From Bovifimicola sp050309585 (GTDB lineage Bacteria > Bacillota > Clostridia > Lachnospirales > Lachnospiraceae), in NCBI GenBank assembly GCA_050309585.1, contig JBNRML010000128.1:1-5704 (forward strand): DNA of 5,704 nucleotides, written 5' to 3'. Of the stretch, positions 1 through 4,964 are shown piece by piece. A program made the position numbers and the translations under genes. Each line of letters begins with the position of its first letter. Position 1 is the first letter of the stretch. The notes beneath the pieces are model-generated. The model had not been told where the DNA came from. It searched no databases and saw only the letters and a list, made by a program, of their open reading frames with translations.

Positions 1-43
1 TTGCATAAGTGTAAAATATATGACAGAGAGGAAGACTAATTCT

Positions 44-619
44 ATGAAAAAAATTACAACTTATGAAATTGCCGTGTGTGGAATTATGGCGGCACTTATG
101 TGTATTTTGGGGCCGATGTCAGTACAGATTGGTCCTGTGCCTATATCGCTGACAAATCTTGTTCTTTATTTTTCGGTTTATGTTTTGGAAACACGTGGTA
201 CCAGCATTAGCTACATTATTTATCTGCTTTTGGGAACCTGTGGATTACCTGTATTTTCAGGGTATCAGGGTGGACCCGGAAAGCTAATGGGGCCAACGGG
301 GGGATACCTTTTTGAATTTATACTAATGGTACTTATTTGCGGATTATCAATGGAGCTTTCAAAGGGAAATATATTTATTACTTTTGCGGGAATGGTTATA
401 GGAACAGCAATTGCATATTTGTTTGGAACTTTATGGTTTGTTAAACAGCTTGACTGCAGTGTGAGCTATGCACTTAAGGTTTGTGTTTATCCTTTTATCG
501 GGTTTGATTTGGGTAAAATTGTAATAGCCATAATTTTGGGAAGTGCCGTGAGAAGGGCATTAATTAAAGCAAATTTGTTTGGTAAAGGAGATAGGGATGA
601 GTGTAAAGCAGCTGGCTGA
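44..619 (+). CDS. bioY: BioY, biotin-specific S-component of an ECF transporter
   Basis: This is a 191-residue membrane protein that captures biotin outside the cell for an energy-coupling-factor importer. Visible hallmarks are the early GPVPISLTNL segment (residues 30-39), the YLLLGxxGLPVFSG motif (60-73), GPTGGYLFEF (83-92), and a DxxK pair at D155/K158 in the last membrane region. That pair has the same spacing as the biotin-contacting Asp/Lys of characterised BioY. Five to six hydrophobic helices fit the family, and the length is typical. I start it at the ATG at 44 because AGGAAG at 29-34 sits nine bases upstream; an in-frame ATG at 20 would add eight polar residues and has no ribosome site. 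No EcfA or EcfT gene is present, so it must either use shared housekeeping ECF modules or act alone. The upstream operator region lies mostly outside the window. The 3' end overlaps bioB by 23 bases. Confidence 0.93.
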   Translation: MKKITTYEIAVCGIMAALMCILGPMSVQIGPVPISLTNLVLYFSVYVLETRGTSISYIIYLLLGTCGLPVFSGYQGGPGKLMGPTGGYLFEFILMVLICGLSMELSKGNIFITFAGMVIGTAIAYLFGTLWFVKQLDCSVSYALKVCVYPFIGFDLGKIVIAIILGSAVRRALIKANLFGKGDRDECKAAG

Positions 620-1229
620 GAAAATAATAAATGCCAGGAGTGGAAGATGCAGCGAAGACTGTAAATATTGTGCCCAGTCAGCTCATTATAAAACAAAATG
701 TGAGACATATGATTTTCTTGATAAAGATAAGATTGTTTCAGAGGCTATTTCAAATGAAAGTGAAGGAGTTGACAGGTTCTCTCTTGTTACGGCTGGAAGA
801 AGTCTGTGTGGGGAGGAATTTGATAAGGCAATAGAAGTGTATAAAGAGCTGTCAGGAAAAAGTAAGCTTGGTTTATGTGCTTCAATGGGGCTTTTGAAGC
901 CGGAACAATTTAGAAGGCTAAAAGAAGCAGGGGTCTCAAGATATCATGCAAATATTGAAACCACTGAAAAATATTTTTCAAATATATGTACAACTCACAC
1001 TTTTGAGGATAAAATAAATGTCATAAAAGCAGCTAAGGCTGAAGGCCTTTCAGTTTGTTCAGGTGGAATAATTGGAATGGGTGAAAGCTTCAGAGACAGA
1101 ATAAGCGGTAATGGTACAAAGGTATTTTTATCAGGTGCAAATGCGACTATTACAGGAAATATGCTTACAACTACCGGTTCAACAATAAAAAGTGATCTGG
1201 AAATGTTTAAGAGGATGAATAGAAAGTAA
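597..1229 (+). pseudogene. bioB: biotin synthase BioB, open frame but internally shortened by two in-frame deletions
   Basis: BioB is a radical-SAM enzyme that inserts sulfur into dethiobiotin. This version has 210 residues against roughly 320 normally. Retained are the SAM-cluster motif CSEDCKYC (C18, C22, C25), RFSLVTAGR (60-68), LGLCASMG (91-98), the VCSGGIIGMGE segment (153-163), and the C-terminal SGANATITGNMLTTTGSTI (179-197). Two pieces seem to be missing. About 40 residues are gone between AEKII (7-11) and NARSGRC (12-18). About 75-80 are gone between ESFRDRI (163-169) and the C-terminal segment, which removes the late barrel strands with the substrate-binding Asn/GTPL region and the R-[LI]-x-x-GR segment. 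I use the ATG at 597 because AAAGGAGATAGGG lies directly before it; the ATG at 579 has no such site. There is no stop or frameshift. Loss of biotin synthase activity is very likely by inference, although a truncated product may still be made. The missing sizes come from remembered homologues, not an alignment. Confidence 0.8.
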
Positions 1230-2152
1230 TGGATGGAATTTTTAAGGACAACAGATACAAGTCAATACTAGCGTTTTTTTGCGCATTGGGATGGTCCCTT
1301 GCGTACCCGCTTATAAAAATCGGATATCAGGAGTTTGGTATAAAACCAGATGATTTGGGCGGAAAGATTTTATTTGCGGGAATTCGCTTCCTGTTGGCAG
1401 GTGTATTTGTTGTTCTTTTTTGTTTGGTAAAAAAACAAAAGGCAGAAATAAAAGGCTATGGGGATTTTTTGTGGCTTTTAATGCTTGCTGTAATCAACAC
1501 AACCCTGCATTATATGTTTGCCTATATCGGACTGGGTTACAGTACAAGCTCAAGAGCCACAATTCTTGATTCAATGGGAGGATTTTTCCTGATAATATTG
1601 TCGGTAATAATTTTTTCAGACGATAAATTTTCTGCAAATAAGCTTCTCGGATGTATTTTAGGAATATCGGGAATAATTGCAATAAACATCGAACCCGGGA
1701 TGGGATTTTTTGAAAATATAACTTTTAAGAGTGATGGAATGATTTTACTAAATGCCTTGTGTGCAGGCTTTGGTGGAATAGTTACCAGGGTGGTTTCGAA
1801 GAAAATGAATATGATGATGGCCACGGGACAGAGTATGGCTGTTGGTGGAGCACTTCTTTTGACTGTCGGAGGTTTTGTTGGAACAACCTCAGAATGGAAT
1901 ATTGATATTAAGGGGATGGCGGTCCTTTTGGGGCTGGTTATGATATCTGCGGTGTGTTTTGCAATTTACAATGAACTGCTTTCATATCATCCGATAAGCA
2001 AAGTGGCAATTTATAATGCACTAATCCCGGTGTTAGGGGTGATATTTGCAGCTTTCATTCTCGGTGAAAAAATGAAATGGCAATATTTTATTGCAGTGGG
2101 AATGGTAGCTATGGGAATTTATCTGGTTAACAGTAATAGCTTGAAAAAATAG
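1229..2152 (+). CDS. DMT-superfamily transporter with two EamA domains
   Basis: This 307-residue polytopic inner-membrane protein has about ten hydrophobic helices in two homologous halves, at about residues 11-153 and 169-301, which is the standard EamA/DMT layout. Good landmarks are the first helix ending in GWSLAYPLIKIGY (21-33), TTLHYMFAYIGLGY (91-104), SRATILDSMGGFF (108-120), and the closing ALIPVLGVIFAAFILGE (264-280), which is characteristic of the second EamA repeat. The start codon overlaps the bioB stop (TAATG). The nearest purine-rich site, AGAGG at 1210-1214, is 14 bases away, so translation is probably coupled to bioB. The substrate cannot be read from the sequence, and related proteins export amino acids or other metabolites. 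Co-transcription with bioY makes a biotin-linked substrate conceivable, but this is only a context guess. Confidence 0.88.
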   Translation: MDGIFKDNRYKSILAFFCALGWSLAYPLIKIGYQEFGIKPDDLGGKILFAGIRFLLAGVFVVLFCLVKKQKAEIKGYGDFLWLLMLAVINTTLHYMFAYIGLGYSTSSRATILDSMGGFFLIILSVIIFSDDKFSANKLLGCILGISGIIAINIEPGMGFFENITFKSDGMILLNALCAGFGGIVTRVVSKKMNMMMATGQSMAVGGALLLTVGGFVGTTSEWNIDIKGMAVLLGLVMISAVCFAIYNELLSYHPISKVAIYNALIPVLGVIFAAFILGEKMKWQYFIAVGMVAMGIYLVNSNSLKK

Positions 2153-2168
2153 CTGTTTGTGAGATAAT
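2141..2168 (+). promoter_or_regulatory. candidate sigma-A promoter for the peroxiredoxin gene
   Basis: TTGAAA at 2141-2146 is followed after 16 bases by GATAAT at 2163-2168, preceded by TGTGA. The -35 lies in the last codons of the DMT transporter gene. A start near 2175 would give a leader of about 70 bases. An imperfect inverted repeat (AGATA...TATCT, 2162-2178) covers the -10. The match is fair, not perfect, in AT-rich DNA. Confidence 0.45.
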
Positions 2169-2246
2169 ATAAATATCTTAAATCGGCACAGTTACATGAT
2201 ATTAATAAAATATTTTGTATAAACGTGTGTTAAAGGAGGATTACTT

Positions 2247-2939
2247 ATGGAGAATAATGAAAACAGAGAAAATAATTGTATGCCTTTAATAGGAGATAGG
2301 GCACCGGAATTCAGAGCTATGACCACTATGGGAAAGGTTAATTTCCCGGAAGACTATAAGGGAAGCTGGGTGGTATTGTTCTCACATCCGGCGGATTTTA
2401 CTCCGGTTTGTACAACTGAATTTATTGAGTTTTCCAAAATGGCAGAGGATTTTTCTGAAATGAACACAAAACTTATAGGACTTTCAATAGATTCTGTACA
2501 TTCACATCTTGCATGGTCAAAGAGTATTGCTGAAATAGAATGGAAGGGTGAAAAAATTGGCAGGGTACCATTTCCAATTATTGCAGATATCAGCATGAAT
2601 GTTGCGAAGAAATATGGAATGCTTCAGACAGTTGCCAGAACGCAGACCATAAGAGCGGTATTTATTATAGACCCTGAGGGAATCATTAGGACAATTCTTT
2701 ACTATCCTATGTCCTGTGGCAGAAATATCCCGGAGATAAAGAGAATTATTCAGGCACTCCAGATTCATGACGAAGAGGATGTTGTGACACCGGCAAACTG
2801 GTTTCCGGGAGATGAAGTGCTTCTTGGAGCACCATTGACATTGGAAGAAGCCGGAAGAAGGGAAGAGGATGATGAAATTGATTCCCTTGAGTGGTATTTA
2901 TCGGTAAAAAATAAAAATGAAAATCAACATTTGAATTAG
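2247..2939 (+). CDS. peroxiredoxin, Prx6/1-Cys-like subfamily
   Basis: This is a cytoplasmic thiol peroxidase that reduces hydrogen peroxide and organic peroxides. The 230-residue protein carries the active-site signature HPADFTPVCTTEF with peroxidatic Cys55, Thr52 and His47, the conserved Arg131 in ARTQTIRAVFIID, and the Prx6-type segment YYPMSCGRNIPEI (152-164). The C-terminal block VVTPANWFPGDEVLLGAP also fits long peroxiredoxins of this subfamily. Other cysteines are Cys11 and Cys157; no cysteine lies in the C-terminal tail where archaeal relatives keep a resolving pair. It may therefore work as a one-Cys enzyme or use Cys157; which one is unknown. The tail is rich in Glu and Asp and looks species-specific. 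AAAGGAGGA at 2232-2240 sits six to seven bases before the ATG, making this start secure. It is probably a single-gene unit serving oxygen defence in an anaerobe. Confidence 0.93.
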   Translation: MENNENRENNCMPLIGDRAPEFRAMTTMGKVNFPEDYKGSWVVLFSHPADFTPVCTTEFIEFSKMAEDFSEMNTKLIGLSIDSVHSHLAWSKSIAEIEWKGEKIGRVPFPIIADISMNVAKKYGMLQTVARTQTIRAVFIIDPEGIIRTILYYPMSCGRNIPEIKRIIQALQIHDEEDVVTPANWFPGDEVLLGAPLTLEEAGRREEDDEIDSLEWYLSVKNKNENQHLN

Positions 2940-2971
2940 AACATAGCTAAAATAGTTCAAGGAAATATTTA

Positions 2972-3001
2972 GAATAATATTTTGTATTTTTCCACATACT
3001 A
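2972..3001 (+). promoter_or_regulatory. sigma-G (forespore) promoter of spoVT
   Basis: GAATA at 2972-2976 matches the Bacillus sigma-G -35 (gHATR), and CATACTA at 2995-3001 matches the -10 (CATWHTA). The spacing is exactly 18 bases, as in the consensus. It lies 80 bases upstream of spoVT, which is a sigma-G gene in Bacillus subtilis. An AT-only inverted repeat (AAATATT/AATATTT, 2963-2982) overlaps the -35; it has no GC stem and is not a convincing terminator for the gene before it. Confidence 0.72.
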
Positions 3002-3080
3002 ACTTCATATCCAAAGATTTGCAATATAAAATCTTTAATTAAGAATAAATTTGATATGGAAATGGAGGAAGTGTCGGAAA

Positions 3081-3614
3081 ATGCGTGCGACAGGGATTGT
3101 GCGAAGAATAGACAGTCTTGGACGGGTTGTGGTTCCTAAGGAGATTCGGAGCATATTAAGAATAAGAGAAGGTGACCCGCTGGAGATTTACACAGAACAC
3201 GAGGGAGAGATTATATTGAAGAAATATTCACCTATTTCTGAGATAGGTGAGTTTGCAAAACAATATGCAGAGAGTCTTGGAAATCATTCAAGGCACGGTA
3301 TTATCATTACAGACAGGGACAGGGTGATTGCTGTTTCGGGACTTGAAAAGGAAATGGTGGGTAGAGAGCTGTCAAAGGAATTTGAAAGTATATTGGAAAA
3401 CCGGATTCTTGTAAGGGAAGATACAAGAAAAATAAAAATCACTAAAGAGGGAGAAATAAGCAGAGCCAAGGTAATTCAACCAATATTATGTCTGGGGGAT
3501 GTAATTGGGTCTGTGATATTGTTTGGAAATGACGATTTTTCTGCTATCTCAGAGGAGGATGTAAGGCTTGTGAAGATAGCGGCAGACTTTTTAGGCAAAC
3601 AAATGGAGGTATAA
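3081..3614 (+). CDS. spoVT: stage V sporulation protein T, AbrB-family transcription regulator
   Basis: SpoVT is a forespore DNA-binding regulator that tunes sigma-G-dependent genes and spore germination properties. The product has 177 residues, essentially the length of the Bacillus protein (178). Residues 1-50 form the swapped-hairpin AbrB DNA-binding domain (MRATGIVRRIDSLGRVVVPK, then EIRSILRIREGDPLEIY). The SPISEIGEFAKQYAESLG linker helix follows, and then a GAF-like sensor domain from about residue 65 to the end (GIIITDRDRVIAVSG, PILCLGDVIGSVILFG, AADFLGKQMEV). I choose the ATG at 3081 because the family begins exactly at M[KR]ATGIVRRID and GGAGGA at 3064-3069 serves it; an in-frame ATG at 3051 would add ten atypical residues. 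A sigma-G promoter lies upstream, so expression late in the forespore is expected. The gene directly precedes hup rather than spoVB. Confidence 0.96.
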   Translation: MRATGIVRRIDSLGRVVVPKEIRSILRIREGDPLEIYTEHEGEIILKKYSPISEIGEFAKQYAESLGNHSRHGIIITDRDRVIAVSGLEKEMVGRELSKEFESILENRILVREDTRKIKITKEGEISRAKVIQPILCLGDVIGSVILFGNDDFSAISEEDVRLVKIAADFLGKQMEV

Positions 3615-3704
3615 TTCAAGCTATAATATAGACAAAATTTTAGAAAAAACATTGTGAGAAATAGACAATATTTGTGTATACCAGGTTATAATGGCTAAAA
3701 TTCC

Positions 3705-3733
3705 TTGACAAAAGGGTTTATAACGTTTATAAA
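3705..3733 (+). promoter_or_regulatory. strong sigma-A promoter of hup
   Basis: A perfect -35, TTGACA (3705-3710), is followed by a 17-base spacer and TATAAA (3728-3733), giving a start near 3740 and a leader of about 90 bases. This strength fits an abundant chromatin protein. A weaker second candidate lies upstream, TAGACA (3662-3667) with TATAAT (3687-3692), but its 19-base spacer is long. The -10 is embedded in a palindrome, described separately. Confidence 0.8.
3718..3732. promoter_or_regulatory. candidate operator palindrome over the hup -10 (PerR-box-like)
   Basis: TTATAACGTTTATAA has six-base arms TTATAA on each side of a three-base centre. By eye it matches 12 of 14 informative positions of the Bacillus PerR box (7-1-7 layout). 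It overlaps the -10 of the hup promoter, where a bound repressor would block RNA polymerase. Each arm is itself self-complementary and AT-only, so chance or simple promoter composition is a real alternative. Confidence 0.3.
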
Positions 3734-3740
3734 TATTTTT

Positions 3741-3796
3741 GAAGGTTACACAGTTCGTTAAAAACCTTTTGAAAAGGACTTGAAAAGAGTCAGGTT
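3741..3796 (+). promoter_or_regulatory. hup leader with competing short hairpins
   Basis: In the untranslated leader, AACCTT at 3763-3768 can pair with AAGGTT upstream (3742-3747). The overlapping CCTTTT (3765-3770) can instead pair with AAAAGG (3772-3777), and AACCT (3763-3767) can pair with AGGTT (3792-3796). A small GACT/AGTC hairpin lies at 3777-3791. The pairings exclude one another, as in leaders that switch fold, but each stem is only five or six pairs and none masks the ribosome site at 3816-3823. Confidence 0.25.
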
Positions 3797-3830
3797 AAAA
3801 TATTAATAATGACAGAGGAGGAGTTCATTT

Positions 3831-4106
3831 ATGAACAAAACTGAATTAGTTGCAGCTATCGCTGAAAAAACAAAATTATCTAAGAAAGACGCAGAAAAAG
3901 CTTTAAAGGCTTTTACAGAGGTTGTAACAGATGAATTAAAGAAAGGTGAGAAAATCCAGTTAGTAGGATTCGGTACATTCGAAGTAGCTGAAAGAGCAGC
4001 TAGAGAAGGTATCAACCCAACAACAAAGGAAAAAATCCAGATTCCAGCTTCTAAAGCACCTAAGTTCAAAGCAGGAAAAGCTTTAAAGGATATGATTAAC
4101 GCTTAA
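3831..4106 (+). CDS. hup: DNA-binding protein HU
   Basis: HU is a small dimeric nucleoid protein that bends and wraps DNA with little sequence preference. This 91-residue copy is full length. MNKTELVAAIAEK begins the dimerising helices, GFGTFEV (47-53) leads into the beta arm, and the arm tip holds NP at 62-63 with the DNA-intercalating proline at the canonical position 63. IPASKAPKFKAGKALKD (71-87) closes the family signature. Arm residue 61 is Ile where HU often has Arg, while Arg55 and Arg58 remain. AGGAGGAG at 3816-3823 is an ideal ribosome site seven bases before ATG. Codons such as ATC and TTC are commoner than in the neighbouring genes, consistent with high expression. A strong promoter and a strong terminator bracket it, so it is mainly a single-gene transcript. 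Confidence 0.97.
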   Translation: MNKTELVAAIAEKTKLSKKDAEKALKAFTEVVTDELKKGEKIQLVGFGTFEVAERAAREGINPTTKEKIQIPASKAPKFKAGKALKDMINA

Positions 4107-4113
4107 TGTGTTA

Positions 4114-4154
4114 TGTTCAGAGCCAACGGCAGTTTTCGAGGTAGACTCTGAACA
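4114..4154 (+). other. 9-bp stem-loop in the hup 3' untranslated region
   Basis: TGTTCAGAG (4114-4122) pairs perfectly with CTCTGAACA (4146-4154) around a 23-base loop containing GCCAACGGC and TTTTCGAGG. It starts eight bases after the hup stop and lies 24 bases before the terminator stem. No U-tract follows it, so it is not a terminator. It could protect the mRNA end, bind a protein, or be part of a small RNA released from the hup 3' end. I do not recognise it as a named RNA family. Confidence 0.5.
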
Positions 4155-4178
4155 GATACTTATTTTGACTATCAAAGG

Positions 4179-4210
4179 CCCTCACTTAGAAATAAGTGAG
4201 GGATTTTTTT
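4179..4210 (+). terminator. intrinsic terminator after hup
   Basis: CCCTCACTTA (4179-4188) pairs perfectly with TAAGTGAGGG (4193-4202) over a GAAA tetraloop, followed by a seven-T tract at 4204-4210. This is a strong rho-independent terminator that should end most hup transcripts and separate them from rqcP. Confidence 0.95.
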
Positions 4211-4212
4211 AC

Positions 4213-4316
4213 ACAACGAATTGAGACGGAGCCTCAATTCGAGCTATCGCAGTCGAGAAACAGGATAAACCTGATTTCTCGACGCGTGTCTTCGCAAATA
4301 AATTTGCTCCGACATG
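4213..4316 (+). other. three-hairpin structured element between the hup terminator and rqcP
   Basis: Three hairpins follow each other with short linkers. Hairpin A pairs CGAATTGAG (4217-4225) with CTCAATTCG (4233-4241), loop ACGGAGC. Hairpin B pairs GTCGAGAAA (4252-4260) with TTTCTCGAC (4275-4283), continuing after one bulged A as CAGG/CCTG with loop ATAAA. Hairpin C pairs TGTC/GACA at its base (4287-4290 with 4311-4314) and GCAAA/TTTGC at its tip (4294-4298 with 4303-4307). CGGAGC in loop A (4227-4232) is exactly complementary to GCTCCG in the 3' arm of C (4306-4311), allowing a pseudoknot. The element ends at the rqcP ribosome site (TGGAGG, 4315-4320). It could be a cis-regulatory leader or a dispersed palindromic repeat; I cannot name a family. 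Confidence 0.6.
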
Positions 4317-4326
4317 GAGGATAGGC

Positions 4327-4566
4327 ATGAGATTAGATAAGTATTTAAAGGTTTCAAGAATTATTAAGAGGAGAACGGTTGCTAATGAGGCCTGTGATGC
4401 CGGTCGTGTGTTAGTTAATGACAAGGTTGCAAAAGCCTCTGTCAATGTTAAGACTGGCGATATCATAGAGATAATGTTTGGAAACAAGTCTATGAAAATA
4501 GAGGTATTAGATGTTTCTGAAACAGTTAAAAAGGACGAAGCAAAGGAAATGTACAGACAATTATAA
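4327..4566 (+). CDS. rqcP: RqcP (YabO), S4-domain ribosome quality control factor
   Basis: RqcP is a small RNA-binding protein that works with RqcH on stalled 50S subunits. It stabilises the P-site tRNA so that alanine tails can be added to unfinished chains. This 79-residue copy is almost wholly an S4 fold, beginning MRLDKYLKVSRIIKRRT and including the Arg2 and Arg16 positions known to contact RNA in the Bacillus protein. DAGRVLVNDKVAKAS (25-39) and VKTGDIIEI (41-49) are typical S4 strands, and KKDEAKEMYRQL closes like the Bacillus protein, with a tail a few residues shorter (86 there). TGGAGG at 4315-4320 lies six bases before the ATG, directly at the foot of hairpin C. Conserved linkage with yabP, yabQ and divIC supports the name. 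Confidence 0.95.
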   Translation: MRLDKYLKVSRIIKRRTVANEACDAGRVLVNDKVAKASVNVKTGDIIEIMFGNKSMKIEVLDVSETVKKDEAKEMYRQL

Positions 4567-4634
4567 TCTGGCTGTAATAAATGTGACCTAAGATAAATAT
4601 ATTAAAAAAAAGACGCTCAGAAATGAGGAATAAT

Positions 4635-4964
4635 ATGGAGTATGGTGGGTATAGTTCGAATGTCACAAGTGGTACAAAGAGTTCCGGCGAAAAAACAGGT
4701 CACAGAATAGTAATCTCTGAGAGACAATCAGGAGTTATTACAGGTGTTAAAGATGTAAATGAGTTTGACAGTAATTGCATTAATATAGACACGAAGATGG
4801 GGAGATTACTGATTAAAGGCAGGGACCTAAAGGTTAAAGGGCTTAATCTGGAAAGAGGAGAGGCCGAAATAACCGGAAGGGTCGATCATATTCAATACGC
4901 ATCGTCAGGTGAGGTTAATAAAGCATCTAAAAAAGTCTTTGGAGTAAAATGTAAATGTCTTTAG
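4635..4964 (+). CDS. yabP: sporulation protein YabP
   Basis: YabP is a small sporulation protein of the YabP/YqfC family, made in the mother cell in Bacillus and needed for spore formation together with YabQ; its molecular role is unclear. The 109-residue product has a variable Ser/Gly-rich start. The conserved core follows at about residues 22-87: HRIVISERQSGVITGVKDV, then FDSNCINIDTKMGRLLIKG, then LNLERGEAEITGRVDHIQY. I choose the ATG at 4635 because GAGGAA (4625-4630) precedes it at good distance; an in-frame ATG at 4623 would add four residues but has no ribosome site. No confident sigma-E promoter was found in the 68 bases before it, so it may be read from upstream of rqcP or from a diverged promoter. 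Its last ten bases overlap yabQ. Confidence 0.92.
   Translation: MEYGGYSSNVTSGTKSSGEKTGHRIVISERQSGVITGVKDVNEFDSNCINIDTKMGRLLIKGRDLKVKGLNLERGEAEITGRVDHIQYASSGEVNKASKKVFGVKCKCL

Noticed and set aside
631..834. 67-residue + strand frame inside bioB
   Set aside because: It lies in another frame over the conserved radical-SAM region, with no ribosome site or known motif.
2963..2991. AT-only inverted repeat followed by T-rich DNA after the peroxiredoxin gene, as a terminator
   Set aside because: The seven-pair stem has no G-C pairs and the T-tract is interrupted; it also overlaps the sigma-G -35.
3651..3669. ATTGT/ACAAT inverted repeat after spoVT as a terminator
   Set aside because: The five-pair stem is too weak and no U-tract follows.
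3803..4069. 88-residue open frame on the minus strand over hup
   Set aside because: It is the antisense shadow of HU; composition mirrors the HU codons and there is no start signal.
4213..4316. CRISPR array or tRNA in the hairpin region
   Set aside because: The hairpins differ in sequence and there are no repeated units with spacers; no cloverleaf or T-loop motif is present.
4314..4340. Eight-codon upstream reading frame overlapping the rqcP start
   Set aside because: Its ATG has no ribosome site of its own and overlaps the Shine-Dalgarno used by rqcP, so translation is unlikely.
4209..4487. 92-residue open frame on the minus strand across the hairpins and rqcP
   Set aside because: It runs antisense through the well-conserved rqcP gene and the palindromic element, has no ribosome site, and shows no recognisable domain.
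4597..4625. Possible sigma-E promoter before yabP (ATATATT with CAGAAATG)
   Set aside because: The -35 matches about five of seven positions, but the -10 matches only about half of CATACANT, too weak to list.
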